A DNA stretch of 64,000 bases from Stenotrophomonas sp. 704A1 (GTDB taxonomy: Bacteria > Pseudomonadota > Gammaproteobacteria > Xanthomonadales > Xanthomonadaceae): positions 459,501-523,500 of the forward strand of contig NZ_CP130831.1 of the NCBI RefSeq assembly GCF_030549525.1, given 5' to 3'. A program made the position numbers and the translations under genes. Below, in pieces: positions 1 to 8,745 of the stretch; position 1 is the stretch's first letter; every line of letters starts with the position of its first letter. The notes under the pieces were generated by a model. That model saw only the letters and a list, made by a program, of their open reading frames with translations. It did not search any database and had not been told where the DNA came from.

Positions 1-508
1 AGTCGGTGGCGAACGGGTAGGCCACCACGTTGTAGTTGGCGTCGTGCAGCGCCCGGGGCTGGATCGCCGGCGGCGCCAGCATTGTCTTCAATGCCGCCTG
101 CAGCGCCGGTGGCGGTACGCCGATGCGCAGGTCGGTATGGCTGCCGCTTTCACCAACGAAATTGCCCAGGCCCTCGCGGTACAGCTGCGAGCTGTCGGTG
201 CGGCAGCGGTTGAGCAGATGCAGCGCGCGCCAGCGGCCATCCTCCTCGCGCACCAGAAACGCCAGATGGCTGTGGCGCAGGCCGTAGCGGCTCAGGTCCT
301 GGCCGCCGCGCGCGGCGATCACCACGTCCACCGCGGGCAACGCGTCCAGGCGTTCGGCCGTGGTCCAGGCCACGTCGAACATCGCCGCCTGCGCGGCCAC
401 GCTCGGGTAGCGTTCGCGGCAGGCTGCACTGTCGGCCCGCGCCGGCAGCGTGGCCAGCAGACCGGTCAACAGCAGCGTGCCGACGCACAGGCGGGAAAAA
501 CGTTCCAT
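1..508 (-). CDS. DUF2145 family exported protein (3' end outside window)
   Basis: The frame is open from an ATG at 508 down to the window edge, so the C-terminus is missing. The N-terminus (MERFSRLCVGTLLLTGLLA, then a small-residue cleavage site before ADSAAC) is a clear signal peptide, placing the product in the periplasm. The mature part (ACRERYPSVAAQAAMFDVAW, ARGGQDLSRYGLRHSHLAF, LLNRCRTDSSQLYREGLGNF) resembles the DUF2145 family, whose function is unknown. No catalytic motif could be assigned. A lipoprotein gene lies 48 bases upstream on the same strand, so the two may be co-transcribed. Confidence 0.75.
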   Translation of the reverse strand, partial: MERFSRLCVGTLLLTGLLATLPARADSAACRERYPSVAAQAAMFDVAWTTAERLDALPAVDVVIAARGGQDLSRYGLRHSHLAFLVREEDGRWRALHLLNRCRTDSSQLYREGLGNFVGESGSHTDLRIGVPPPALQAALKTMLAPPAIQPRALHDANYNVVAYPFATD

Positions 509-556
509 GTAGACAGCTCCAGGCGCGGGAACACCCGCGCGGCGATCATACGCCGG

Positions 557-784
557 TCAGCGCAGCGCGCGGTCCACACCCTTGCGCTGCAGTTCCTTGT
601 CGCAGGCCTCGCTGATCGGCGCGACCGGCAGCGGCGGCCGCGCGTTGCGCGGGTCGCGCAGCGCCGGCTGCTCGCGGTATGCATCCAGCTGCTGCTGGCA
701 CGTGTAGGAAATCGGGTCCAGCTCGGTGGCGGCAGTGGAGCAGGCGGCGAGCAGCGCCAGCGCTGGCAGCAGGAGAATGCGCAT
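557..784 (-). CDS. Small lipoprotein of unknown function (75 aa)
   Basis: The product starts MRILLLPALALLAACSTAATE. The hydrophobic stretch ending in the lipobox LAAC predicts lipidation at Cys15. The 60-residue mature part contains two further cysteines (YTCQQQLDAY and SEACDKELQRKGV) that could form a disulfide in the periplasm. I recognise no named family. It is read toward the DUF2145 gene and ends 48 bases before that start, which suggests a two-gene unit. Codon use matches the surrounding core genes. Confidence 0.75.
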   Translation of the reverse strand: MRILLLPALALLAACSTAATELDPISYTCQQQLDAYREQPALRDPRNARPPLPVAPISEACDKELQRKGVDRALR

Positions 785-875
785 GGGACATCCGTTCCGA
801 TGGGGAAGGCCCGACTCTACCCGTGCCGGGGGCGCGACGTGTTCAGAAATCGCTGCTGGGCCGTGCCGGCCGGCA

Positions 876-1841
876 TTACCGCACTGCCAGCCGCGCCTTC
901 ACCTGCGCAGCGATGCGTGCGGTTTCGCGCAGCGGTTCGATGCGGTCGTATTGCCAGTCCAGCCAGTGCGGCTGCAACCGGCCGCGTTCGCGCAGCTGCT
1001 GCTGGAACCGAGCCAGGCGCCCCTGCGCGGTGCCGGGCAGGGCCACCATCACCGGCATGCGGGTGGCGCTGGCCTCGGACAGCAGGTTCACCGAATCCGG
1101 CGAGACCAGCACGCGGTTGGCCCAGCCGAGCAGGCCGGCGTACGGGTTCACGCCGTCGCCGCCATCGCCCCAGATCACATGCGGCAGGTCGGCGAATTTC
1201 GCGCGCAGGATCTCGGCCAGTGCCGGCGGCGTGCGTCGCGAGGTGGTGGCCAGCAGGCTGCCTCCCTCGCTGCGGATCTGCGTGGCCAGCGCCTCGAACA
1301 CGCCGACCATCGCGGCCTCGTCCCACGGCGCCAGCGGCGTCGGCCCGCCCACCAGCAGCGCCGTGCGCGGGCCGGGCAGGGTGCTGAAGCTGGCGAACGC
1401 CGCGCGGCCCCAGGCCAGCCAGTCGTCGTCCACCGGGTTCAGGCTGCCCAGCAGGGTCAGTACATTGCTGCCGCGCAGGGCGTCATGCTCGGGCACCACC
1501 ACCAGGTCCCAATGGCGCGCGCCGATGCGCGGGTCCAGGATCTGCACCACCTGGCTGCCGCGCGCGCGCAGCACCCGCAGCGCACCGGCGGCCTGGCGGC
1601 CACAACCGATGGCCAGTGCCGGCGCCTCGGCTGCGAGTGTCGCCAATGCCTCGCCGTAACCCTTCACATCGCCGGGCAGCCGCCGCGGCGCCAGCCAGCG
1701 CCACGGCGCCCGCGGCTGCAGGACCAGCGGTCGGTGGCTGCCCTGGCGCAGCGCCGAGGCCAGCGCGACGGCCTGCCGGACATTGCCGGCGCGGCCATCG
1801 GTGACCGTCCATGGCGCGCTCGATCGTTTCACCATTGGCAT
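876..1841 (-). CDS. ELM1/GtrOC1-family protein, glycosyltransferase-like
   Basis: A 321-aa protein similar to the bacterial branch of the family named after mitochondrial fission protein ELM1. Recognisable blocks are [18 protein letters not shown] near the N-terminus, [43 protein letters not shown] and the C-terminal [16 protein letters not shown]. The last block, with [17 protein letters not shown] before it, resembles the nucleotide-sugar site of GT-B glycosyltransferases. In Gram-negative bacteria relatives are often near lipopolysaccharide genes, but no such genes are seen here and the substrate is unknown. It is divergent from the RutE-like gene (117 bases between starts). No signal peptide is present. 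Confidence 0.8.
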   Translation of the reverse strand: MPMVKRSSAPWTVTDGRAGNVRQAVALASALRQGSHRPLVLQPRAPWRWLAPRRLPGDVKGYGEALATLAAEAPALAIGCGRQAAGALRVLRARGSQVVQILDPRIGARHWDLVVVPEHDALRGSNVLTLLGSLNPVDDDWLAWGRAAFASFSTLPGPRTALLVGGPTPLAPWDEAAMVGVFEALATQIRSEGGSLLATTSRRTPPALAEILRAKFADLPHVIWGDGGDGVNPYAGLLGWANRVLVSPDSVNLLSEASATRMPVMVALPGTAQGRLARFQQQLRERGRLQPHWLDWQYDRIEPLRETARIAAQVKARLAVR

Positions 1842-1957
1842 TAATTCGTTTCAGCCCTGCTGGGTGTTGCAACAGTCGCGACACTCTACACTGCGGCTCG
1901 ACGTTTCGCCCCGCGCCGCCCGCGGGCACTGACCTTAGCCGCCCTGGAGATCCACCG

Positions 1958-2548
1958 ATGTCCCACGCGCTCGACGCTGCCGCACTGGACCAGCTGTTCC
2001 GCACCGCCCGCACCCAGAATGCCTTCCTCGACACCCCGGTCGAAGACGCCCAGCTGCACGCACTGTATGAGCTGCTGAAGTGGGGCCCGACCGCCGCCAA
2101 TGGCAGCCCGGCGCGCTTCGTGTTCGTGAAGTCGGCCGAGGCCAAGGCCAAGCTGGCCCCGGCGCTGTCCGAAGGCAACCACGACAAGACCCTGGCCGCG
2201 CCGGTCACCGTCATCGTCGCTTTCGACCAGGATTTCCACGAGAAGCTGCCGTACCTGTTCCCGCACACCGATGCCAAGGCCTGGTTCGACGGCCCGCGCG
2301 AAGGCCGCCACGAAGGCGCGTTCCGCAATGGCAGCCTGCAGGGCGCCTACCTGATCCTGGCCGCGCGCGCGCTGGGCCTGGACGCCGGCCCGATGTCCGG
2401 GTTCGACAATGCCAAGGTCGATGAAGCCTTCTTCGCCGGCACCAGCATCAAGTCGAATTTCCTGGTCAACCTGGGTTACGGTGACGATTCGGGCCTGTTC
2501 CCCCGTCTGCCGCGTCTGTCGTTCGACGAAGCGGCGCGCATCGCGTAA
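1958..2548 (+). CDS. rutE: RutE-like malonic semialdehyde reductase (nitroreductase fold)
   Basis: The 196-aa product has the length of E. coli RutE and matches it along its length: [19 protein letters not shown] (FMN phosphate loop), [48 protein letters not shown] and [16 protein letters not shown]. Family members are FMN enzymes that reduce 3-oxoacids such as malonic semialdehyde with NAD(P)H in the cytoplasm. No other pyrimidine-degradation (rut) genes are nearby, so the substrate here could differ. The start at 1958 is preceded by GGAGA about nine bases upstream. The frame is open further upstream, but that part lacks family similarity. Confidence 0.85.
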   Translation: MSHALDAAALDQLFRTARTQNAFLDTPVEDAQLHALYELLKWGPTAANGSPARFVFVKSAEAKAKLAPALSEGNHDKTLAAPVTVIVAFDQDFHEKLPYLFPHTDAKAWFDGPREGRHEGAFRNGSLQGAYLILAARALGLDAGPMSGFDNAKVDEAFFAGTSIKSNFLVNLGYGDDSGLFPRLPRLSFDEAARIA

Positions 2549-2633
2549 GTCGCTGTATCGGTTTCGGGCCCGCCCGCCGTGGCGGGCCATTGCTGCACTG
2601 TGTTCCCACCCTACGATCCGGAGAGTTCCTCAG

Positions 2634-3341
2634 ATGAGCGCCACCCGTAACCTGCTGCTGCCGCTGGCCCTGACCCTGGCCATCGCCGCCTGCTCCAAGC
2701 CGGCCGACACCGCTGCCCCGGCCGCCGATGCCGCCGCCCCGGCCACCACCGAACAGGCCGCCACCCCGGCCGCCGATGCCGCCGCGGCTGCGCCGGCCGC
2801 CGAAGCGATCCAGATCGCCTCGGGCACCTACAAGCTCGACCCGAGCCACACCGACGTGCTGGCGCAGTGGAGCCACTTCGGCTTCTCCAACCCGAGCGCG
2901 CACTTCGGCAACGTCGAAGGCACCCTGGTGTACGACGCCGCCGACGTCACCAAGTCCACCGTGGAAGTGAAGCTGCCGCTGAGCGGCCTGAACAGCTTCA
3001 CCGCCAAGTTCGACGAGCACCTGAAGAGCGCCGACTTCTTCGACGCCGCCAAGTTCGCCGATGCCACCTTCAAGAGCACCAAGGTGGAATCGGCCGGCAC
3101 CAACAAGCTCACCGTCACCGGTGACCTGACCATCAAGGGCATCACCAAGCCGGTCACCCTGGACGTGACCGTGAACGGCGGCGGCGAGCACCCGATGGCC
3201 AAGGTTCCGGCCGCCGGCTTCGATGCCACCACCACGCTGAAGCGCAGCGATTTCGGCGTCGGCGCGTACGCCCCGAACGTCAGCGATGAAGTGAAGATCC
3301 GCATCACCACCGAAGCCACCGGCGAGAAGCCGGCGGCCTGA
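2634..3341 (+). CDS. YceI-family lipoprotein
   Basis: A 235-aa protein starting MSATRNLLLPLALTLAIAAC; the lipobox predicts lipidation at Cys20. It is followed by a low-complexity Ala/Pro/Thr linker (residues 22-60) and a YceI domain (about 65-232). Typical YceI blocks are YKLDPSHTDVLAQWSHFGFS, the strand pattern of an eight-stranded lipocalin-like barrel, LKSADFFDAAKFADATF, LTIKGITKPVTLDV and LKRSDFGVGAYAP. YceI proteins bind polyisoprenoids or other amphiphiles in the periplasm; here the linker would tether the barrel to a membrane. The gene stands alone and is followed by a strong terminator. Confidence 0.9.
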   Translation: MSATRNLLLPLALTLAIAACSKPADTAAPAADAAAPATTEQAATPAADAAAAAPAAEAIQIASGTYKLDPSHTDVLAQWSHFGFSNPSAHFGNVEGTLVYDAADVTKSTVEVKLPLSGLNSFTAKFDEHLKSADFFDAAKFADATFKSTKVESAGTNKLTVTGDLTIKGITKPVTLDVTVNGGGEHPMAKVPAAGFDATTTLKRSDFGVGAYAPNVSDEVKIRITTEATGEKPAA

Positions 3342-3370
3342 TGCATCCCGCTCACTCGTCGTGAGAAGGC

Positions 3371-3403
3371 AGAAGGCCCGCTGCGAAGCGGGCCTTCTTT
3401 TTT
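3371..3403 (+). terminator. Rho-independent terminator after the YceI gene
   Basis: A perfect 11-bp stem (AGAAGGCCCGC at 3371-3381 with its complement at 3388-3398), a six-base TGCGAA loop, then a run of T. It is 29 bases after the YceI stop codon. Confidence 0.9.
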
Positions 3404-3445
3404 GGGCGCGGGCAACGCGCTTTGGCCACTACCGGGTACGCGTTC

Positions 3446-3847
3446 TCAGCGCAGCGCGCCCAGCCACGCCGCACACGCTTCGCTGGGGCTGTGCTTGGCC
3501 TTCACCGCCAGCCCGCTTGCGCGCACGAAGGCCTGTGCCGCCTGCGCCACCACCTGGCGTGCGATCAGCGCGGCCTGGCGGGTGGCGGCCTGCTGCTTGC
3601 GCAGCTGCACGATATGCACCGACGGCCGGCCGACCGGCGCGTACTTCTGGTCGCGGCGCAGGATGTCGGCCACCTGGGCCACTTCGAATTCGGCCTGCAG
3701 GTAGCGGTGTTGTGCCTGCACCAGTTCGCGCAGCGGCGTGCGCAGCGCGGCCGGGTCGGCAAATGCAGCCAGCGCCGTGTCGCAGGCCGCGTCGTCGGCC
3801 AGGCGGGCACGCAGCGTGTCCATGCCGCTCAGGGTCAGTTTGCCCAC
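3446..3847 (-). CDS. Hypothetical protein, helical, about 133 aa
   Basis: No family recognised. The product is predominantly helical (AACDTALAAFADPAALRTPL, AEFEVAQVADILRRDQKYA, AALIARQVVAQAAQAFV) with no signal peptide or membrane segment. The chosen GTG start at 3847 has CGAGG at a good distance; an ATG at 3823 (MDTLRARLADD) is a real alternative. Third-position GC is as in core genes, which supports coding. Its 3' end faces the terminator of the YceI gene. A SMAG-type repeat sits just upstream of its start, separating it from the siderophore reductase gene on the same strand. Confidence 0.6.
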   Translation of the reverse strand: MGKLTLSGMDTLRARLADDAACDTALAAFADPAALRTPLRELVQAQHRYLQAEFEVAQVADILRRDQKYAPVGRPSVHIVQLRKQQAATRQAALIARQVVAQAAQAFVRASGLAVKAKHSPSEACAAWLGALR

Positions 3848-3910
3848 GTGGGGCCTCGTTGGTGCAGGAAAGGAGCGCGATTGTGGCAGAGATCCTGGCG
3901 ATGCGTTTCT

Positions 3911-3932
3911 GTAGAGTCGAGCCGTGCTCGAC
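3911..3932 (+). repeat. SMAG-type REP element
   Basis: GTAG head followed by GTCGAGC (3916-3922), a CGT loop and the complement GCTCGAC (3926-3932). This is the layout of the S. maltophilia GTAG repeats, short hairpins scattered in intergenic DNA. Confidence 0.8.
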
Positions 3933-3950
3933 GCCACAGAACGGTGGCGA

Positions 3951-4748
3951 TCAATCGCCGTCGGTTTCGTCCGGGTGCGCCTTCCAGTAACCGGTCGAGC
4001 GGATCCAGTCGCGCGGCACGCCCAGGTGGCCTTCGATGAACTTGCGCATCATGCGTGCACGGCGCGATTCGGTGGCGATCCAGTAGAAGACGTCGCCGTC
4101 CGGGGCCTCGAAGTCGGTCAGCATGTCTTCCAGCAGGGTGCTGCTGGCGGCCGGGAAGCCGTTGCGCTCCAGCCAGTGGATGCGCACGTTCTCGTACTGC
4201 GGCAGGTCCTGGCGCTCGGCTTCGTCGGCCACTTCGATGTACGCCTGCACGTCGGCGCCGTCGGGCAGCACGTCCAGCCAGCGGGCGATGGCCGGCAGCG
4301 CGGTCTCATCGCCGATCAGCACGTAGGCATCGTAGCTGTCGGCCACCACGAACGAACCGCGCGGGCCGCCGATCACCAGGATGTCGCCCGGCTGTGCGCG
4401 CTCGGCCCACGGCCCGGCAATGCCCTGGTCGTGCAGCACGAAGTCGATGGCCAGCTCGCCGGTCTCGTGGTTCCACCAGCGCGGGGTGTAGTCGCGCGCC
4501 GGCGACGGCTGCTTGCCCTCCGGGTAGCTGCGGCCCTCGGCGGTCAGCACCGGCAGCACCACCTCGCCGCTGGCATTGGGGAAGAACAGCTTGATGTGGT
4601 CGTCGGCACCGGGCGAATCGAAGCCGGCCAGATCCTCGCCGCCCAGCACGATGCGGCGCATGTGCGGGGTCACCGGTTCGCTGCGCAGTACGGTCAGTTC
4701 GCGGAAGCGCACATCCAGGCGCAGGCGCGTGTTGTTGTGTTCGGTCAT
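3951..4748 (-). CDS. Siderophore-interacting protein (FAD ferric-siderophore reductase)
   Basis: A 265-aa SIP-family flavoprotein. It has the FAD-binding barrel (FRELTVLRSEPVTPHMRRIV, then GADDHIKLFFP) and RDYTPRWWNHETGELAIDFV. The NAD(P)H half carries GPRGSFVVADSYDAYVLIGD, ETALPAIARWLDVLPDG and the C-terminal DVFYWIATESRRARMMRKFI, RSTGYWKAHPDE. The family (ViuB, YqjH) releases iron from imported ferric siderophores in the cytoplasm. It lies 64 bases downstream of a PadR regulator on the same strand, which parallels the YqjI-YqjH pair of E. coli and suggests that the regulator represses it. Confidence 0.92.
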   Translation of the reverse strand: MTEHNNTRLRLDVRFRELTVLRSEPVTPHMRRIVLGGEDLAGFDSPGADDHIKLFFPNASGEVVLPVLTAEGRSYPEGKQPSPARDYTPRWWNHETGELAIDFVLHDQGIAGPWAERAQPGDILVIGGPRGSFVVADSYDAYVLIGDETALPAIARWLDVLPDGADVQAYIEVADEAERQDLPQYENVRIHWLERNGFPAASSTLLEDMLTDFEAPDGDVFYWIATESRRARMMRKFIEGHLGVPRDWIRSTGYWKAHPDETDGD

Positions 4749-4812
4749 GGGGTTACCTGTCAGAGGTAGGTCGCGCGTGGGGCGCGCGGCAGGGGGGAAG
4801 ACCTGGCGGGAT

Positions 4813-5373
4813 TCAGTCTGGCTGGGTCGTTGAAACGGGATTGGGCGCGTCGCCGGGCTGGCCGTTGATCAGCGCCGAGGCACGCGACAGCAGCGCCGCC
4901 ACCTGCTCGGCCTCGCCCTCGGCCCAACGGCCGTGGTGGTGCACCAGCGCCCGCTTGAACTCACGCAGCGCGGCGGCCAGCGGCGCCGGCAGCGAAGCCT
5001 TGGTGATTTCGCGGGCGCGGTCGAAGGCGCGCCGCTGCGCCAGCCGCACCTGGGTGCGCTGCACCTTCAGTTCGAACTCGCCAGCGGCGGTGATGCGGAA
5101 CACCCGCCGCCCTTCCACCTCTTCCGACGCGACCCAGCCGGCCTGCTCGAAGCTGGCCAGCAGCGGGTACATGGTGCCGGCGCTGGGGGTGTAGGCCTGC
5201 ATGAACATGCTGCTGACGTGCTGCATCAGTTCGTAGCCATGGCGCGGCTGCTCGCCGATCAGCGCCAGCACCAGCAGGCGCAGGTCGCCGCGGCTGAGCA
5301 CGCGCGGCTGGCCGTTGCGGCGGGGCACCGGCGGGTCATCGGTACGGTTGCGGGGGGAGCGGGATCGGCCCAT
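4813..5373 (-). CDS. PadR-family transcriptional regulator (YqjI-like)
   Basis: A 186-aa regulator with an N-terminal winged helix (LSRGDLRLLVLALIGEQPRH, GYELMQHVSSMF, YTPSAGTMYPLLASFEQAGW, VEGRRVFRITAAGEFEL) and a C-terminal helical dimer region (about 100-170). The domain order and the downstream siderophore reductase resemble E. coli YqjI, which represses the ferric reductase gene yqjH. The N-terminus here is Arg/Pro-rich and lacks the His/Cys-rich metal-binding extension of YqjI, so the signal may differ. The ATG is the first in frame after the upstream operators. No Shine-Dalgarno sequence precedes it; the operator abuts the start, so the message may be leaderless. Confidence 0.88.
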   Translation of the reverse strand: MGRSRSPRNRTDDPPVPRRNGQPRVLSRGDLRLLVLALIGEQPRHGYELMQHVSSMFMQAYTPSAGTMYPLLASFEQAGWVASEEVEGRRVFRITAAGEFELKVQRTQVRLAQRRAFDRAREITKASLPAPLAAALREFKRALVHHHGRWAEGEAEQVAALLSRASALINGQPGDAPNPVSTTQPD

Positions 5374-5375
5374 TT

Positions 5376-5411
5376 CGATATATCGGCAGGGTGTGGCCAA
5401 ACGATATATCG
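5376..5411 (-). promoter_or_regulatory. Twin palindromic operator upstream of the PadR gene
   Basis: The same 10-bp perfect palindrome CGATATATCG occurs at 5376-5385 and again at 5402-5411, 26 bp centre to centre, ending two bases before the PadR start codon. The AT-rich core stands out in GC-rich DNA and overlaps where a -10 box would be. This is the expected place for autorepression by a dimeric PadR protein; binding is inferred. Confidence 0.75.
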
Positions 5412-5995
5412 ATAAGCCGGACCCGACAAGTACGATTTCGGCCAGACTGCTTGACGATTCCGGCCACACGTCAAGCGCCGCAAGGGCGCAGCGCATTCGT
5501 GCGCCGCGCGCATGCCAGCGTTGCGCGGCCCGCCGTCCCTGGCAGGCCGTACAACGATGGCCCCGGCAACGGGGCGCAGCAGACAGGCGGTACACCGCGG
5601 GAAGGGGCCTGCTGGCGCCCACCGTGCGCACGCCCCCGACCCGCGTCGAGAGCGGGACGCGACACGTTGTCGCAGGTTCAGCGGTAGCCCGTCAGACAAG
5701 GCCGACACCCGGCCGGCATTGCCCTACAACGGTCATCGGTGGCGGTAACACTGCGTCCTGCCGATGGACGCGGCGGGCCGGGGGCGACAACTGGCGCAGC
5801 CCCTGCAGGCCGCCACAACGGCCTGCGGCCGGGGCCCGTGGTGCCACCCGATGACCCGGGACAGTCGTTGCGGACACTGGCCGGTTGCATCCATACGCCT
5901 GCGTAGCCAAGTGACGAAAGCCCTTGGTGCGCTACACTTTGCGGTCTAGAAATCTATCAACAGTCGCGCGCGTGCGTGCGGTAATGGGAGCGCTA
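5412..5995. other. Intergenic region between PadR and aceE
   Basis: About 580 bases with open frames on both strands but none with a convincing start, codon bias or recognisable product. The aceE end holds a plausible promoter: TACACT at about 5933-5938 with TGACGA about 16 bases upstream. GGGAG at 5986-5990 is the aceE ribosome binding site. I see no riboswitch-like structure. Confidence 0.5.
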
Positions 5996-8683
5996 ATGAA
6001 CTGGTTGAACGAGGTGCTGAACAACGACCCGAATCCTGTGGAAACCCAGGAGTGGATCGAGTCGTTGAAGGCCGTTATTGATGTCGAGGGCTCCGAGCGC
6101 GCGCATCAGCTGCTGGAAGGCATGGTGGAACTGACCCGTCGTTCGGGTGCCTATCTGCCGTTCTCTCCCACTACCGAATACGTCAACACCATCGAGCCGC
6201 AGCTGGAGGCCAAGAGCCCCGGCAACGCCGAGCTGGAATGGCGCATCCGTTCGATCATCCGCTGGAACGCGATGGCCACCGTGGTCCGCGCCAACCGCAA
6301 GCCGGGTGACCTGGGCGGCCACATCGCCTCGTTCGCCTCCGGCGCCACCCTGTACGACGTGGGCTTCAACCACTTCTGGCGCGCCCCGAGCGAAAACCAC
6401 CCGGGCGACCTGCTGTTCATCCAGGGCCACAGCGCCCCGGGCATCTACGCGCGCTCCTTCCTGGAAGGCCGCATCAGCGAAGAGCAGCTGGACAAGTTCC
6501 GCATGGAAGTGGACGGCGGTGGCCTGTCCTCGTACCCGCACCCGTGGCTGATGCCGGATTACTGGCAGACCCCGACCGTGTCGATGGGCCTGGGCCCGCT
6601 GGCCGCCATCTACCAGGCGCAGTTCATGCGCTACCTGGAAAACCGTGGCCTGATCGAGAAGTCCGACCGCAAGGTGTGGTGCTTCATCGGCGACGGCGAG
6701 AGCGACGAGCCGGAAACCCTGGGTGCGATCGCGCTGGCCGGCCGTGAAGGCCTGGACAACCTGATCTTCGTGGTGAACTGCAACCTGCAGCGCCTGGACG
6801 GCCCGGTGCGCGGCAACGGCAAGATCATCCAGGAACTGGAAGGCGTGTTCCGTGGCGGCGGCTGGAATGTCATCAAGCTGCTGTGGGGCGGTTACTGGGA
6901 TGCCCTGCTGGCCAAGGACAGCAACGGCGTCCTGAAGAAGCTGATGATGGAAACCGTCGACGGCGAATACCAGAACTGCAAGGCCTTCGGCGGCGCATAT
7001 ACCCGCGAGCATTTCTTCGGCAAGTACCCGGAAACCGCCGCGATGGTCGCCGGCCTGAGCGACGACGACATCTGGCGCCTGAACCGTGGTGGCCACGACC
7101 CGCACAAGGTGTACGCCGCCTACCACCAGGCCGTGAACACCAAGGGCATGCCGACCGTCATCCTGGCCAAGACCGTGAAGGGCTACGGCATGGGCAGCGC
7201 CGGTGAGGCACTGAACCCGACCCACCAGACCAAGAAGCTGGACGACGAAGCGGTGCGCCACTTCCGCGACCGCTTCAACATTCCGGTGACCGACGCGCAG
7301 CTGGCCGACGGCCAGGTGCCGTTCTACCACCCGGGCCCGGATTCGCCGGAAGTGCAGTACCTGCAGGAACGCCGTGCCGCGCTGGGCGGTTACCTGCCGC
7401 AGCGCCGCCGCAAGGCCGACAAGACCTTCGTGGCGCCGAAGCTGGAAAGCTACGAGCGCCTGCTGAAGAGCAGCGGCGAGCGCAGCTACTCCACCACCAT
7501 GGCCTTCGTGCAGAGCCTGAACATCACCCTGCGCGACAAGGAACTGGGCCCGCACATCGTGCCGATCGTGGCCGACGAAGCCCGTACCTTCGGCATGGAA
7601 GGCCTGTTCCGCCAGATCGGCATCTACGCGCCGTTCGGCCAGAAGTACAAGCCGGTCGACGCCGACCAGCTGATGTTCTACCGCGAAGACCAGAGCGGCC
7701 AGGTGCTGCAGCAGGGCATCAGCGAGCCGGGTGCGATCAGCTCGTGGATGGCCGCCGGTACCAGCTACTCGGTCAGCAACGTGCCGATGCTGCCGTTCTA
7801 CATCTACTACTCGATGTTCGGCTTCCAGCGCGTGGGCGACATCGCCTGGCAGGCAGCGGACATGCGTACCCGCGGCTTCCTGCTGGGTGGCACCGCCGGC
7901 CGTACCACGCTGAACGGTGAAGGCCTGCAGCACGAAGATGGCTTCAGCCATCTGGTGGCCGGTGGCATCCCGAACGTGCGCAGCTACGACCCGACCTTCG
8001 GCTTCGAAGTGACGGTGGTACTGCAGCACGGCACCAAGCGCATGATGGAAGACCAGGTGGACGAGTATTACTACGTCACCCTGATGAACGAGAACTACAC
8101 CCACCCGGAAATGCCGGAAGGCGCGGCCGAAGGCATCGTCAAGGGCATGTACCTGCTGACCGACGCCGGCAAGCCGAAGAAGGGCGAGCTGCGCGTGCAG
8201 CTGCTGGGCTCGGGCACCATCCTGCGCGAAGCCATTGCCGCGGCCGAGCTGCTGGACAAGGACTTCGGCGTGACCGCCGACATCTGGAGCTGCCCGAGCT
8301 TCAACGAACTGCGTCGCGATGGTTTCGACGTGGAACGTGCCAACCGCCTGCATCCGGAAGGTGAGCAGCGCAAGGCCTACGTGACCGAGCTGCTGGAAGG
8401 CCGCCAGGGCCCGGCGATTGCCGCCACCGACTACGTGCGTGCGTATGCGGACCAGATCCGCGCGTTCGTGCCGATGAGCTACACGGTGCTGGGTACGGAT
8501 GGGTTTGGCCGTTCGGATACGCGGGCTAACCTGCGCCGGTTCTTTGAGGTTGACCGGTACTACATCGCGCATGCCGCGATTGCGGCGCTGGCTAAGGACG
8601 GGAAGATGACGGCTAAGGATGTGGCCCGGGCGATCAAGCAGTACAAGATTGATCCGGAGAAGGCTAACCCTGTTGGGGTTTGA
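5996..8683 (+). CDS. aceE: Pyruvate dehydrogenase E1 component, homodimeric type
   Basis: An 895-aa protein, close to the 887 aa of E. coli AceE, which decarboxylates pyruvate with thiamine diphosphate and feeds the E2 subunit. The ThDP/Mg motif is GDGESDEPETLGAIALAG (about residues 231-248) ending at NCNLQRLDGPVRGNGKII; also seen are WRAPSENHPGDLLFIQGHSA, VKGYGMGSAGEALNPTHQTK and EYYYVTLMNENYTHPEMPEG. The ATG at 5996 has GGGAG five bases upstream; an in-frame ATG at 5984 would add four residues. No aceF or lpd follows. Codon use is very biased until about 8490, then shifts to GCT, GGG and GTT codons for the last 60 or so residues. Confidence 0.97.
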   Translation: MNWLNEVLNNDPNPVETQEWIESLKAVIDVEGSERAHQLLEGMVELTRRSGAYLPFSPTTEYVNTIEPQLEAKSPGNAELEWRIRSIIRWNAMATVVRANRKPGDLGGHIASFASGATLYDVGFNHFWRAPSENHPGDLLFIQGHSAPGIYARSFLEGRISEEQLDKFRMEVDGGGLSSYPHPWLMPDYWQTPTVSMGLGPLAAIYQAQFMRYLENRGLIEKSDRKVWCFIGDGESDEPETLGAIALAGREGLDNLIFVVNCNLQRLDGPVRGNGKIIQELEGVFRGGGWNVIKLLWGGYWDALLAKDSNGVLKKLMMETVDGEYQNCKAFGGAYTREHFFGKYPETAAMVAGLSDDDIWRLNRGGHDPHKVYAAYHQAVNTKGMPTVILAKTVKGYGMGSAGEALNPTHQTKKLDDEAVRHFRDRFNIPVTDAQLADGQVPFYHPGPDSPEVQYLQERRAALGGYLPQRRRKADKTFVAPKLESYERLLKSSGERSYSTTMAFVQSLNITLRDKELGPHIVPIVADEARTFGMEGLFRQIGIYAPFGQKYKPVDADQLMFYREDQSGQVLQQGISEPGAISSWMAAGTSYSVSNVPMLPFYIYYSMFGFQRVGDIAWQAADMRTRGFLLGGTAGRTTLNGEGLQHEDGFSHLVAGGIPNVRSYDPTFGFEVTVVLQHGTKRMMEDQVDEYYYVTLMNENYTHPEMPEGAAEGIVKGMYLLTDAGKPKKGELRVQLLGSGTILREAIAAAELLDKDFGVTADIWSCPSFNELRRDGFDVERANRLHPEGEQRKAYVTELLEGRQGPAIAATDYVRAYADQIRAFVPMSYTVLGTDGFGRSDTRANLRRFFEVDRYYIAHAAIAALAKDGKMTAKDVARAIKQYKIDPEKANPVGV

Positions 8684-8703
8684 TTAGGTAGTTATCTTTC
8701 ATT

Positions 8704-8731
8704 AAATGGGCGGCCCGTGGGTCGCCCATTT
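8704..8731 (+). terminator. Terminator hairpin after aceE
   Basis: AAATGGGCG (8704-8712) pairs with CGCCCATTT (8723-8731) and is followed by further T residues. It ends only 14 bases before the next start codon. A possible promoter overlaps it: TTGATT at 8680-8685, a 17-base spacer, then TAAATG at 8703-8708. This could serve the accessory gene downstream. Confidence 0.75.
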
Positions 8732-8745
8732 TTTAGGGCTTGAAT

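Noticed and set aside
44..1387. 447-codon plus-strand frame at the left end
   Set aside because: Arg/Ala/Gly-rich composition typical of antisense frames; the minus strand holds DUF2145, a lipoprotein and the ELM1-like gene.
5993..8572. Long open frame (859 codons) on the minus strand across aceE
   Set aside because: It is the antisense shadow of a highly GC-biased gene. The product is a His/Arg/Val-rich low-complexity string with no recognisable domain, while the plus strand encodes a clear AceE.
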